Shown here: one piece after another, positions 22,953-36,743 of the stretch
Layout: every line of letters begins with the position of its first letter
Position numbering within the stretch: the first letter of the stretch is position 1
NCBI GenBank assembly: GCA_028564675.1
Contig: JAOVVO010000149.1
Location: forward strand, 62,001-126,000
Direction of reading: 5' to 3'
Length of the DNA stretch: 64,000 nucleotides
Source of the DNA: Onchocerca lupi
Lineage: Eukaryota > Nematoda > Chromadorea > Rhabditida > Onchocercidae
Program-made: the position numbers and the translations under genes
The notes under the pieces: model-generated
The model's input: only the letters and a program-made list of their open reading frames with translations
Told to the model about the DNA's origin: nothing
Database searches by the model: none

Positions 22953-25900
22953 ATTTATCAAACTTTTTCGTTTTCATCGATGAAACTATTTCTCCGATCG
23001 TCACTATCAATGATTAACGATGCAATTGAACGACATTAGTGAATGCAACAATACATAGAAAAGAATCACTAGGCGACAAATTTTTTTACAAATTGATATC
23101 AATTTTAAACATTTGCGAAATTTTAATTTTTTCTGAAACATGAAAATAGATGGCACTGAATGGCAAAGATTCTAGAAAATCGATTCAGATTTTTTGTTTC
23201 CTTCCCAAAATTAATAATTTTCTTGAAAATATAAAATTTGGTTATCAGGATTTTGGAACATTTGAAATATGAAAAGATATATGAATTTATCGAATAATAA
23301 AGGAAAAGGAATTCCGGAAATTATTGAAACTTGTTTTGTCACTGAAAAATGCTGAAATGTTTCATTTTTGCTTACGAATCTTAATTTATTGGGAATTTTC
23401 CATACAGATCGATCATTCTGTTAAAAATCGGATATAAGTCTTGAAAGAAAAGGATTTATGGCTTCTGAAAGATAAATAATGGAATAGATATTTCGAAATT
23501 GAAGTCTTAACTGGGAATAAAATATATGCAAATTTGAATCATGAAATCCACCGAGACTTTTCACTAAAAATGATACCACTGAATTATTGAAGTCTTGATT
23601 CTGAAACCATATTTCATTTAATGCAATCCTATTTCCATTAAAATGAATGTCCCTGATATCGAGAAGACTGCATCGATATCGGGATTACACAATTAAAAAA
23701 TCCAACAAGTTCCATCTCTCACCAATATTAAGAGTAAATTCGACATAATTTTGAAGAAGTTTTAGAAAGATTTTGATACAATTTTATTACTGTACAATTA
23801 TCAGATCATTATATTACAAATCAGCACTACATGCGAATAATGTGGATATTGAGTGAATAAGCGATTATGAAATATTTGATTTCTAAATTTAATTTCTTAG
23901 TCCAACTTTCTTAAAAGATATTGACGATAAGAAAGATGACATTTTCTTCTGTTCCCTTCTGCTTAATGAAGCTAGCATTTGAGAAATTGAACAAAGGTTT
24001 TGAGTGACAAGTCAAAAATAAAGAATTCGAAAATTAGAAAATATTTTTGAGTTCCACTTCTTTATTCTTTCTTCCTTTTCTCTATTCCTCTCCCAAGTAT
24101 TTTAATATGTATTATTATTCACTCTTAACGTTCTTAAGACTGAATAATAATAGTAATATTCCCCTAACTTATAAAATCCTCTTTCATCAAAAAGTGAGAC
24201 TTGGTAGTCTAGAAAATATAGCAACAGATAATATATTATAAAAGTTATTTCACGTAAATCACGTGACAGAAGCACGTCACATGTATAGACAACATCTATG
24301 CTTCTATCATCTGCATATGCTAATATATTCTTGGAAATTTTACAATATTTACAAACGTAAAAATACTTTGCTTTAAAATTTATTTATAAGTAATAAGTTT
24401 TCTCTTAGATTCCGCAAATCTACGAAGTCGCAAAATGAACACTCAGTGAAATGATAAAAATTTTGGACGATTGTTTTCTTAAAGTTTCTTGAAAATTCCC
24501 CGCCAATTCAATCTGTGAATTCAGTAATCATTAATGCGACTTTCCATTCAGTAAATAAATAATCAAAATTCAGCAAATCTGATCTCTATCTCTTATACGA
24601 CCATTAGCATTAAGATTAATTAAAATCAGTTTAAAAACTTACCATTTGGATAAAAAATCGATTTACTGAATTTCATCTATTTCAAAAGAGGTGCAAGTCC
24701 GAAAAGTAATTTCATCGTGCTAACCAAAAACGAATAATAAGGACAGTTGGAATGCTTTAGCCTCAATTTAACTCTTATCATTTTATTGTTTACCATTCAA
24801 CAAGCATGTCCAAAACACATTTCTAAGAAAAGGCACTTTCTTCCCTTTCCTTTCCATTAATAAAGCGTTGATTATTCTTTGGTAAGCTTGACATATTAAA
24901 CATTTAATTTAGTTTTATCAAATACACTTGCAAATTTGTTCGTAACCATTATGCAATGAGACTGCGAGAAAGAGCTTTGTTAATTTGAAAAATCGATCAA
25001 TATTGCTATTTTTCAATGCAATGCTATTTTACAAAAAGCATTCAGATAATGCTAATTCAACATTTACTACTACTGGAATCTAATCGCTCTGCAATATTTT
25101 TTTTTTTCTAAATTTTAGTATAGAAGAGTAGATTCTTTCTCTATCGATAATGTGCAATGTTTTCTTTCAGACTGGATAAAAGCACCTTGATATATTTAAA
25201 GGATCGATTCCTCAAACATGGCTTAAACATCAATCGGTCTGTTTCGATTTCCTCCATCCATTACTTAGAATTGACCTCTCAGTTCAAGCGCTATTAATTA
25301 ACAAGCGCAAAAAGAACATCTGTTTGCATAAGCAAGTCAATGCTATAAGCTATTTATGTATAAATAAATATTGCTGGATGTGCACAACATAAAATGAATT
25401 AATAATTCATTAATTATACTGAATCCTTCCATATGGAAGTCATTAATAATCATATGGATGGGGGCATTAATGTCCTTTATGTCATTCCGCAATTTAAATT
25501 CCCATTTATTTAAATTTTCGCACATTTAAAAGATATATCGTGTAAGTAAAGTAGAAAGTATTACTTGCTGTCAACGATGAAAATAATCAATACTACTACT
25601 GCACCGATTACTTTGTTTAAATTCATTCATTTGAAATAAACATTAATCTTTCTAACTAAATCGATTAAACAATTTACGAATATAATTAGATTACTGTCAT
25701 TAGCCTATAAATCGTAAAATGCACCTAAAATTACCGTTATTATTACAACAATTATCAGCCTCTAAATCGATTATTACTTTAAATCAATTTTCTTTTTGCA
25801 AATAAATCGATTCTTAATATGCGAATCATCAACCATTTCGTAAAATCATTCAACCTCAGAAAATAAATTATTAATTTACCCAAGTTCAAAGTGAATCTTG

Positions 25901-26182
25901 CCTTAAACAAGATGATGAAATAGGCTTGGCAGTGCAACAAGTCCTTCAAAATTCGCCAAATACATCCATTATTTGTTAAAATTGAGTTTAAATTTAAAAT
26001 TTAGTAATTAGGTCCAGCAGCTAACTAAAAATGCTCAGTCTCTTTTCCTCAAGTTTTTCGCAACTGTAATTTTAATCCATCTTTATTATTTCGTCATTCC
26101 AGTGCAAGAAATTTTCATGCAATTTCAACATGCAATAATCTGCAAAAGTCGATCAGTGCTTTATGGAAGAATTGAAAGATTG

Positions 26183-26203
26183 AAAAAAAAAAAAAAAAAA
26201 AAA
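26183..26203. repeat. Poly(A) run, 21 nt
   Basis: Homopolymer followed by a purine-rich AAAG-type stretch. Confidence 0.9.
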
Positions 26204-27043
26204 GAAAGAGAAAGAAAGGTACACGATAAATGATTCATTCATTCTTTTGAAACGAAAATAAAAAATTTTAAAAATTCATTTTTCCACACTTCAAAAGCAT
26301 AATTTTTAGAATATTGTGCGCATGAGAAGAAAAATAACAGATTTGTAGGGTTCGAACTAAGTTTATCTCCAAAGATTAACGAAGAAATCAAGAAAATGAA
26401 AAATTTTTTTCGAAGCACTATTTTGATAAAGTCGAATGATTCCTGATGACATTATACGATGCATACGACAAATGCGGCACAATAAGCACTTGTTACAAAC
26501 ATTCATCAATTATGTAAAATTTTTTTAAAATGTAAATGTGGTTTAAACGTATAATAGCGGGGAAAAAAGAATACCCAGAAATTATCTGGCTTGTTAGCAA
26601 GTTCTTGACAACAAGCTTAACAATTGCAAAATATTCAAGCAAGCTTCGATCGATCAAATTATACAACAAGCCGATAAACGAACACTTTCCATTGTTGATC
26701 GAAGATATCAAAATGGCAACTCTGTTGAAGGAATGAACGGTATCATATCGGATGAATCAGTGAATGGTATGATATAGAAGGAACACCAATTGCCCTATAT
26801 ATTTATATATTAAATAAATTGATATTATATAATTTAAAAATAAAAATAGTTTATTTAACAATTAAAATAACAGAAATATTTTAAGTACAGTAACCCAGAT
26901 AAGCATCAACTGATCGAAAAGAAAAACTTATGCTAATTCTATCTTCAAGGATCTAATAAAATTGAATTAGTAAATGTCACATTTTCATCTTTTCCTTCAA
27001 GTAAATTACTGATCCCAATAATAACAAATTTTGAAAAAATTAT

Positions 27044-27064
27044 TCCTTTCCTTTCCTTTCCTTT
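27044..27064. repeat. (CCTTT)4 microsatellite
   Basis: Four pentanucleotide units in intergenic DNA. Confidence 0.85.
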
Positions 27065-27486
27065 TCATCTTTTCCGCTATTTTCTATGGCAAGAAATATA
27101 TACTTCAAAAAGCTATTAAAAAATACTGATGAAAATGTTAGAATTTATTTAGATTTCATAATTTCATACTATATATATTTTTTTGAAATTCGAACCTATT
27201 TTGCTTAACTTCACCTTACTATTTTGGCTTCACGGCAATATATTTCATTAATAATATATGAGTTAGCTAAATATGAATAATTTATTAAATGTTCAAAAGA
27301 AAATTAAGCAGCGATATAATGGAAAATCCTTTTCAGATTCTTTTCCTGAGTTTCAAATATCATCTACAGCTGTCCACTGATATCGATGATGATTGATGGT
27401 AATAAAATGCCTTGTTGATAAGAACATGGCAGTCATCATGCTATTATTATATATTTTCATACTATGTTCATTTAGATAGCCAAGTT

Positions 27487-27542
27487 TAAGTTGAAAATAT
27501 TGAAATCTCAAAGATAAGTTGAAAATATTGAAATCTTAAAGA
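27487..27542. repeat. Tandem duplication, two 28-bp units
   Basis: Unit beginning taagttgaaaatattgaaat, repeated head to tail with one C/T difference. A recent local duplication. Confidence 0.85.
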
Positions 27543-28701
27543 TATGAAACAAAAAGTGAACATTATTGACAAAATAAGTGGTTGGAATTCAGCTTCCATA
27601 ACATACTCTTGATATATAAGGTAGATGAAATTCCCCCGAGATAACACATAAATTTATATATGCATTGAAATTTCTGAGAGAAAATGGAGAAAAATCAAAT
27701 TATGCAATGCCCTCCGACAATTTCGGATACTATTAGTTTGGCTTAGGCCAGAAAGCAATGGATTGATTACAAGCCGCATCTCTTGCAAATCGCTTTTGGA
27801 AGCAATCGGAATTCCTGAAGAATATTTGAAAATGTAAACCTGAACTGATTGCTTTTCTTAAACATCCGGGAAATACAAAAAAAAAAAAGAATTCCTCAAG
27901 GAAAAATCAAAAAAATTAAAAATTCAGTTTGAAACATAGAATTCAAACAAAAATTTCAAGTATAGCTTTAAAATAATCAGAAGCAGATATCAATTTAATT
28001 TATCTATTCCTATGCACCTGATATGGACAAAAAAAGCTTATTAAATTAAGCAATCCGACTAGAAGGAAAATGCTTCTTCCGTTTATATGTTGTAATATCG
28101 ACTTAACCCACATCATCTCTACAAAATGCGTATTTATTTTCCGGATAATCTACTCTCCAGACTCTCTTTCACGATCCAAACTCCAACTTTCTTTTCACAC
28201 CTATCTCTTTAATGAATATATGATGATTAAATTTCGAAATAAAACAGAATATTTAGCAAGGACAAATATATTTAGAACAATAGAAAAAATATATTGCATA
28301 ATAGAACAAATATTTCAAGCAATTTAACAAAAATGCACATTCAAAAATAAATTCAATTCTGAATCAATATATTATCACTTTTAAGAAAGCTTTTGGAGAA
28401 CAGTCAGGCAAGCCAGCAGTGGATAACTGAATATGTAAGTAAATAACTGGATAAATTAGAGAAATAGAAAAATAAACATCGAGTAATTCGAATTCCAATA
28501 AAGTTAACTAAAAATAAGTTCCATCATAATGCACATAATCAGGGAGTATTTCGGAGAAAAATCGAAAATTCACGAAAATATATGGCATGAATAATGATTA
28601 ATCGTGGAAATGTTAATAATTAAAGAAACAACTAAAGTAAAGATGAGTGAATAAAGTCATTTTAGTACATCATCGTAAACAAAATTATCACTAACGATAA
28701 G

Positions 28702-28806
28702 ACAACAACAACAACAACAATAATAATAACAATAATAATAATAGTAACAAAATAACAGCAACAACAAAAGAAAACTAACAAAAACAATAATAAAAACAAC
28801 AACAGT
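28702..28806. repeat. Compound (ACA/AAT)n trinucleotide tract
   Basis: Interrupted CAA/AAT repeats. The minus-strand open frame across it (poly Leu/Tyr/Cys) is a translated repeat, not a gene. Confidence 0.85.
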
Positions 28807-28919
28807 GACATCAGCAATAATGAAAATGCGGAAATAACTAATTTCTAAGTTCAACAATGAACATCGTTTTCATATGCAAATAAGATACCTTGTATATAAA
28901 AATATCAGTAGTGACAAAA

Positions 28920-29230
28920 ACAATAACAATGCGGGAAGAAGCTTACTCGCAGGGTCAGAAAGGTCAAGCAGTTGAATTCATGAAAGTGAGTGGGATTATA
29001 ATGTTGGTGTGTGGTGTGTGGCATGGACTGAGGCAGAAAGCACTCTTGATATGATTTGCGACTTTATGGCAATCGCGGAAGGACAAAAAGGGAAGAAAGA
29101 TGGATGAGAAATGGGACAGAAGATGGAATGGATGGATTGCTTCGGATTTTACTGAAAGCTCCGCCCGATCGGATGGTCATTCATGTGGTCATTTAATGGC
29201 ATTGCAAATGATGTGCATGGAGGAAGGAGA
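28920..29230. other. GC-richer island in the gene-free block
   Basis: About 300 bp noticeably richer in G and C than its flanks, with GT-rich (ttggtgtgtggtgtgtgg) and purine-rich parts. A minus-strand acceptor (gagctttcag near 29156) leads into a frame of about 28 codons, and the plus strand has a short frame starting MKVSGIIMLVCG. Neither is convincing. Could be a regulatory element or a non-coding RNA exon. Confidence 0.3.
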
Positions 29231-31640
29231 TATTTTACAATTAACTTTTGCCTATTCAATCTTTTCATTTCGAAACTAATTTCCAAAACAAAAAAAGTAA
29301 AAACTCAGGAAGCTCTTAATGGTTAATCAATCAATGGATCGAATTATCATTGATCAAAATGAAAAAATGAAGAATTAGAAATCTCAAGGGATTTAATGCT
29401 GAAGGCAGACAAAAGTAAACATCGGGGAAAGAGAAAAGTAATTAATGCCACTGCAAATTCTTTTTTTTTTTTCAAGAAGAAAGTATTCTTTCTTTGAATT
29501 GTGGATTAATTTCGATCTTTTCTACTTCATTTTCCTCTTCTTCCATTTCAAATTTAATCGCTATTTTTCTGATGACAAAAAAAAAATACTCAAAATGTTA
29601 TTTTGCTATTAATGGACCATTGAGTTAACATAGTTGCAGAATCTGAGAATCATTTTTAAACTTTACTAATGGCAACTTTGAAATGATAATAGAGATAACC
29701 TGCTCGAAGAAAAAAAAAAGAACAAACTGCAATCTAAAATACAACTTATTTGTGGTAGAAAAAAGTTGGATGATATAGCGGCTTGACAAGAAGATATATT
29801 CATGAAGCTTAGAGAATCTAAAAAATACTATCATATAAAAATGATTGGGAAAGTTCATTCTTTTAGCAAATGAATTGACTGGATCGCACAATTTAATGAA
29901 TTAAAAGGAAAAAAGAAAATAAAGTTAAAATCAATCGATTAAAATAATTCAATAAGTCAAGTTGAAAAGCCAAAATCTCACAAATTTTTGCAACTAAGAG
30001 ATAAAGAGATAAATAAGAAAGTGATTATGAATCCCATCGTCCACTTCTTATATCTTATCATTTCGAAAACATTCCATGTCTTGGATTGGAAAAAAGGTTA
30101 GAAACTAATCAAAAATTCATATGAAAATCATGCAAGAAGATTGTTATTGATTGATGTTGTTGGAGTTACTGTTTAGGATGAAATTTCAAATATTCATCGG
30201 AATTTTGAAAAATATTCAAAATTTTCAGCATGAAACAGTCCAAAGCGATGTTTGCAGCAATGGGAAATTTGGATCTGACAATTGAAGGAACGCTGAATCA
30301 GATTGGAAATTAAATACAATCAAAAAAGGCTGATAAGACACAAGCATGCACACCCATATTCATGCTCCATCCTCCTGCACATTTTACGGCCCATAATAAA
30401 AATATTTTTTAAGATGGGAAAAAAGGGCAGTGAATAATCACTTCTTCTTCCTTTCTGTTGCAACAATGATTTGCCCAGTCTTGCTTAAATCATTCAATTA
30501 GAATAGCTCGAGAATGGGCAAGAGGGAAAATTGGAATTTCACTGGTTGAGATAATGAGCTGATAAGAAATAAATTTATGAAATTGAAATTCTAAGAGAAA
30601 TAATTGAAATTCAGAGCTGAGCAAACAGTTCGATGGAAAACTTAAAATTGCAATTAAATGCATTAAATCGGAAATCAAATAAGAAAAATCATACTAAATA
30701 GACGATTATAACTGAAATTCCGAATTGAACAAAACATCTCAACGCTCAAAATTAAAAATTAAAGTATGATGGATGCGTTTAACAAAAATTTAGATTGGAA
30801 TATACATGAAAGAAATCTATCAAAAATGATTGCATTCAAAATGCAAATATATCTAAAATTATTATGAGCGCATATTTCATTTACCATTATAATGCCTAAA
30901 ATCAGAATTACAAAACCATGGAAGTTTCATTTTCTCATAAATTCAATTGGAAACAGGAAATGATATTTAAATAGATCATTCTTTTGATAATAAAAAAATG
31001 CCAAAACGGAAAAGAACTATTCAAGATGAGATTCATCTATGAGAAAATTAAAAAAGGATATTGGAAATACAATGAATTTGAAGAAAAAAAAATATTATTT
31101 CGAATAATATAATGTTGGAGAGAGAAAACTATCTATTTAACTCAATCAAATTAATAGTTGAAAAAAAAAATATCAAATTTTTACCAAATAAACATCTCAT
31201 AGTGAATTGATATACTTAGTAATGATATCTAATCAACAAAATAATAGGACTAATTACAATGATCAATTAAATTAATTGTTTGTATTCCACTGATTATCTT
31301 CCTAATTATATTTTTTTCTGCCAAGAAATTTTTTGGCCCTTAACTTTGATCTGTCGTATTGGTTTGTAAAAAATTGAAAAGGAAATATAAATGTAAAATT
31401 TTTCCATTTGAAAAGTTAGTACTACTTTTTTTTGAATTTTTAATTGGTTGAAAATTTTTAATTGTACAAAAACTAGTCAGATTATACTAGTCTCTCTGTT
31501 CTAACTTTTAAGCAATCAATAGCAGAACTATAAGCTAGTCAGCTAAGCTGTTAAAAAAGTAAGTTGAAGAAAGAAAAGACTTAGATTAGCTGGGTTAACT
31601 ACTGATCAAGTGATAAAGAAGAATGCGTTTCAGTCTGTCT
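29231..31640. other. Intergenic AT-rich DNA
   Basis: No coding exon, RNA gene or repeat family recognised. The frames at 29625-29891 and 30490-30678 (minus) are AT-driven and lack splice or start context. Confidence 0.6.
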
Positions 31641-31666
31641 TTACGTCATTTACGTCATTTGACGTA
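31641..31666. promoter_or_regulatory. Cluster of three CRE/ATF-like sites
   Basis: TTACGTCA at 31641-31648, TACGTCA at 31651-31657 and TGACGTA at 31660-31666: three near-consensus bZIP (CREB/ATF) half-palindromes within 26 bp. It lies 47 bp before a small plus-strand open frame. Binding is inferred from motif only. Confidence 0.4.
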
Positions 31667-31712
31667 GTTCATTGAATTATCGCTATTCGTAACACACAGT
31701 TTAACATTCGGC

Positions 31713-31847
31713 ATGTTTGTCGGGAAAAAAGGAGAACGAACGATTCGGATGAATGCATATTTGTTTGCATTTGGTGACGACCGATCTTTTCAATGTTTGC
31801 TTTCGGCATCTGCCAGTAGCTGCTATTCCATGATAATTGAAATTTGA
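31713..31847 (+). other. 44-codon candidate small ORF next to the CRE cluster
   Basis: A frame with ATGs at 31713 and 31749 and balanced codon use (GGT, GAC, TCG, GCA), reading MNAYLFAFGDDRSFQCLLSA in its middle and ending in TGA. It is GC-richer than its flanks. No homology recognised. The nearby CRE motifs make a short transcript conceivable. Confidence 0.2.
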
Positions 31848-34134
31848 TTTTGAAAATTAAAAATGACTTTCCAAGTAGTAGATTTAGAGAGAAAGAAAAA
31901 TTATGCTGTCTAATTCAAAAGAGAGGAAAGAGATAAAAAGAGTGGATGATAAAGATAATGATAATACTACAGTATACTGTCATAGTTATAATAATAAGTA
32001 ATGAATGTATTAAAAAATATTAGTAATTATGATTATAAATGATATTACGGTATAAGTAATAGAAAATGGATCATCAGTGCAGTATAATTCAAATGTCATT
32101 GATAATGATAACAACTGATATTATCAGATATCAAATAATATCATTATAGTAAAGCTAGAGTTATGACAATGAAAGCGAATTCATACATGATCTGCGACTT
32201 GCAGCAAATGCCTGAGAAATTCATGCACTTTCATTTTGTATATGGATGTTGGTACAGTAATCACTGGAGATAAATGCGAATTTTATGAGAGAATCGCTAT
32301 TTGAATAACGACTGCAAAATACGCAAAATAACGATAAATATTGCAATATTCTTTTATCAGTAGTGATAAGTTGATAAACATGTAACGGTAATAAAGATAC
32401 GATCATTTGTTATTTGCTAATATTTCAATGCTCATTGTTAAATAAATGAAAGAGAAGAAAAAAAAGACTTTGAAATAATGTCAGAAATAATTCCACATTT
32501 TCAAAAAAAAAAAAAAGAAAGAAAAGAAAAGGAATCAGTCATTTCATCTTTAAGATGTCTCAAATTTCATGCATTTAGGAAGCGATTGTATATATTCCCA
32601 TATTGTTCAACGCTTGATTAATCTATCGAATTGATTTAGAAAAGCAAACTTTGGCGAATTTAATTTAAAATTGTAAATTCTTTCTGCATGCTAAATTGAA
32701 ATCGATAAACAAACCCATATACATAAATGAAACATATTAAAAAAAAAAAAAAATTGCTGTAAATTGAGGCATATCACTTATTAATTTTTAATTTTTCAAA
32801 AATTAAACGAAAGGATTGTAAAATATGAAATATAATTAAATATTCATTTAGGAAGTTATCGCTTGACGACTGAAAGCTAATATAAAACTGCAAGAGTATT
32901 ATTAACTCAAGAAAAAGTAGTTAAAATTATTTTAATAATGAATTTCAATAATTTGAAGCTAATACTTGAAGAGAATGCGTAAATGTTGTGAAATTCACGT
33001 AGCATTTATTTATTTGTGATTTACATAACAGTAATATTTCATTATTTCCATTACTACAACATTATTGTAATGTAGAAAAGAGTTGACAGTGGCATCGATA
33101 GGTTGCTACTGCTGGGATACCTTCAAATTGATATGCCCTTAGGATGGAAAGAAGAAGAAAATCTGAATTTGCGACAATTTTGAAATGAAAGAAAAGGAAG
33201 TAATCGAACAATATATTATTCATTTCAGAAAAGAAGCAAAAAATTGCACATTTTCATTGGAAAGAATAGAAAATTATAGCACTTTGGAATGAATGAAATG
33301 TTCCTTCCATGCATTCCCTTCCTTCTGAATCATTCCGTCTATCCATCCTTCTTCGTTCCTTTCAGAATTCCTTTTATCCGAAAATTTTGTTCGGAAAAAA
33401 GAATCAAATAATATATTATTTATCAATTGACAATGACAACAAGTGTCAATGAAAACTGGTAATGATCTATGTATAATTATCGGTGACTGTTGATGATTTT
33501 AATGGCCAAACAAATTTTATGGACAAATGGTATGTCTGTCCGGTAACACCTGATATTATGCACTTTTTATTACCTTTTTTCGAGATATTAGGAATCAACG
33601 GATATTTGGTGCCACTATGTCTTCTATTAATGACATCAATTATTTTATATGGACCGGTATGATTTTCCGTAAAGATTGTTGTACATCGAAATTAATTTTT
33701 GACATCAAATCAAAATGTATTTTAATCAACCTGTTAATTAAGATTATCAATGAAAAACTGCTTTTCTGGTTTATATCGGAAATCGAAAGTTCAACTGTGC
33801 AAAGAAATTGAGACATTAGAATTGCAGAATAAAGGAGGTCAATCATTGGAAGGAAACGAGAGACGTGAAACATACGGACTAACTAATGATTATATCAGTA
33901 GAAATCAAAAATGAAAAAAAAAATCATATCTGAAGAGGAAGAAGTTGAAATTCTCGAGATTGACCAGACGAAATTAACCTATGCGAATTTCATTAAATTA
34001 TTTAAGGTAAAGATGGATAAAATATAACAGAAAAGGAATTCAGAATTTTTAAAACAATTTTTATATAATCAATAAAAATAGATGTAAGCATCTAAAATTG
34101 AATTATTCATCGTTTCCGACAAACAAACAATCAG

Positions 34135-34287
34135 ATGGATGAAATGTTCGGAGATAAAAACGGATGGCCATGTGAACGTCTAATGAAATATGCGAATAGA
34201 CAAACGGATCAACAAAGAAAAGTATCATGGGAAAGATTTGGACAAATAGGGAACAAACGAGGAAAGCTACACAAGCTATTTTGTTAA
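34135..34287 (+). other. 50-codon candidate small ORF
   Basis: Frame starting MDEMFGDKNGWPCERLMKYA and continuing with Arg/Lys/Gln-rich residues (VSWERFGQIGNKRGKLHK) to TAA. The plus strand is purine-rich, which alone can produce such composition. No known domain. The opposite strand also carries a 72-codon frame, so this is weak. Confidence 0.15.
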
Positions 34288-35040
34288 ACAATCGATATAA
34301 TCGATAATCGATCCCAGACAATAAAGGTGATTTGACAGGCTTGATACGTTTTCAGTAGAAATTTTTTGCTGCTTGTTATCTTATATTTATTTAAAATCTA
34401 ATGCAAGAGAATTCCGTTCGAATGAGAAAAAAAATTCAATTTTTACGCTAAATTTTCAATTTCCTTAGAAAATTACATATTCTTGTAAATTAAATGATGA
34501 AGCATTATTCATTTATTTATTTATCTTTTCCGATCCATATATCCCTTCATATCAACAAATATTACATTTTTTGAAAATAAACCTTTTATTCTTTGTTTTG
34601 CTTTGTTTTCTTACGTTTTTATAACAGAATTATGGAATAAATGGAATAATTGAATTAACTATTCAGAAACTGATATTTGAAAACAAATACTATTCAAAAG
34701 AGGGATGGAGTAGAAAAACTCGAGGCGATAAATAAACCTTAAAAGTTACTTAAATCATCTCTTCTATGAAAAAGAAAATATACAAAAATATTTCAGAGCA
34801 AATATTTCCGTTCATTAGTTAACCGAATATACTTACGTCACTTTACGTTTTATTACGTACTTCTATCATTCCTTCCATTTCTTATTAATTCATTATTTGT
34901 GTCATACAAAGTAATAAAGCATTTGAAACAATAAAACGTGATATGATTCATGGAAGAAAAAGAAAACTTACGCATAAAGCAACTTTACGATATAATTTAC
35001 CGTTCTCAGCGACCGTATGATACTCCAGTTGAATGATTTA

Positions 35041-35124
35041 GTATTTTGCCGTATTGTTGCTTGATGATTACAGTATATCTTGGTATTTTGTCGTACTGTT
35101 GCTTAATGATTACGGTATATTCTA
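35041..35124. repeat. Tandem duplication, two 42-bp units
   Basis: Units starting gtattttgccgtattgttgc and gtattttgtcgtactgttgc, about 90% identical. Confidence 0.75.
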
Positions 35125-36683
35125 AACATGTGGCTCAAAAATGGTTGTTATCATTGTAATACATCGCGTAGTGTAAGATGAAGGTTATAAAGATGTCAAG
35201 AATTTGAAGGTAAAAAAAAAGATATCCAAGTGGATAAATGATTGGACCAATAAATCATCGCTGTTTATCTTTCCCTTTTCATCATCGATGATCCATCACA
35301 AAAACCTCTCTTGCATATTTCTTTGATGGATATTTGAAATATAAACGATTTATCCACCAAGTGTTCAAAAATGTTGTAAATATTTGCAGGAAGACGTTGA
35401 AAAAATTGTTTCAAAAGAACCAAAAATTAATAAATTAAGCAATAACTCACTGCGCTTTTCTTTTCTTTCTTGAAATCTTTTAGAAGAATACTTTAATGAA
35501 ATTCTTGATGAAGTTCCAGATAAAATAAGCTAGGAAGAAGAGAGGTGAAATTAATAAAGAAAAAAGGAATTTTTCTATCAAAATAGTTAACTGAAATAAA
35601 CAATTATCAATTCTGATTAATTTTTTATAAAGACAGAAAATATCTCGAGAAAAATTATTATTTTAATTTAAAAAAGGAGTTCTCTCTAGGATAACCAATA
35701 ATGAATTCTCGGTACAAAAGACCGCGATAGAATGGAAAATCCCGATGAAATTCCCACCTGAAAATCATTTCTGCTGCGATGAAGACAATCCTTCATGTTT
35801 ACTTTATGTAATAAATCTGTTATTGGGACAATAAATGGTCATCGTGCTAGCAGTAATGATAGGTTATTATCAGCGATCATTATTATCATTAATATAATCA
35901 AATATTTTCGCATCATTACAGTCCATAAATCACATTTTGTCACAATCATCCATCTCCTTCCCTACTTTCTGTTTCTACGATATCAGCAGATTTACTGCAG
36001 TCTACGACCAGATGGATAAATCAGAAATCTAAAATCAGCTTATTTTAAGATAAAAGCAAAAGTAAACATCTCGGCAAAACTTCTCAAGTTTGAATATCTC
36101 CTTTATTAATTAATCGTCACTTTGCTACTAATTTATAATGAAAATTAACCTTCATTTTCATGTATAGTTATGAAAAAAACGATTAGAATTTCTTGTAAAC
36201 GATAGAACTATTCAAACACAAATAGTATTTGTATTAAAATCATATAATCATGATTTATAATAGTTATTATAATAAACCATAATTTAAATATATTTTTATA
36301 AATCAATCGTAATTCAAAATTATTTCAATAAATTATTTCGATATGGTTATTATAATACTAATGCTGAAATCAACTACAAAATTAAGCAAATTTTCATTTC
36401 AAATCAATCGAAATGATTTATGACCAAAATAGTTTAATGCTGATTAGCAATTTAAAAAATTTGAAATTCAAATTCACGCAACAGAGCAAATTTTTGATCG
36501 GCTTCAATTAGATTTGTAGTTTCTTTAAGTTGAATAAATCAATAATTCATTTGATATTTAAATGGAACAAAGAGATGACATTAATTTGCCGGCAAATGCA
36601 TTTTTTCTTCTGCAAAAGCAGGTGCGCGAGAAATTTAAATTAGAAAAATGTACCATTCATTATATACAGATGTCCCATGGTGT

Positions 36684-36743
36684 TGGTACCTGCAATGGTA
36701 CCAGTATTATTTATTAAGCACTTTTTTGATACCTGCGGTGGTA
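36684..36743. repeat. Pair of KpnI-like hairpins with six-base loops
   Basis: TGGTACC-tgcaat-GGTACCA (36684-36703) is a perfect 7-bp stem. TACC-tgcggt-GGTA (36730-36743) is a shorter, similar hairpin 26 bp on. Shared stem and loop sequence suggests duplication or a binding-site pair. Confidence 0.55.

Larger units (their letters stand above)
22953..28700. other. Intergenic AT-rich DNA, no gene recognised
   Basis: Contains an A21 run (26183-26203), a (CCTTT)n run (27044-27064) and a perfect-length 28-bp tandem duplication (27487-27542). The open frames here overlap on both strands, are short and AT-coded, and have no recognisable motif. Confidence 0.6.
31848..36660. other. Intergenic AT-rich DNA with short repeats
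   Basis: Contains a further TTACGTCA at 34833-34840, a two-unit 42-bp tandem repeat (35041-35124), and a 50-codon plus-strand frame at 34135. The other frames overlap each other on both strands and look random. Confidence 0.55.

Noticed and set aside
26493..26736. Overlapping 66- and 72-codon frames on opposite strands
   Set aside because: Mutual shadows in AT-rich DNA with no splice or start context and no recognisable motif.
28657..28857. Minus-strand Tyr/Cys/Leu-rich frame
   Set aside because: Translation of the (ACA/AAT)n repeat.
33617..33873. Overlapping 64- and 77-codon frames on opposite strands
   Set aside because: Same reason: mirror frames, AT-driven composition, no motif.
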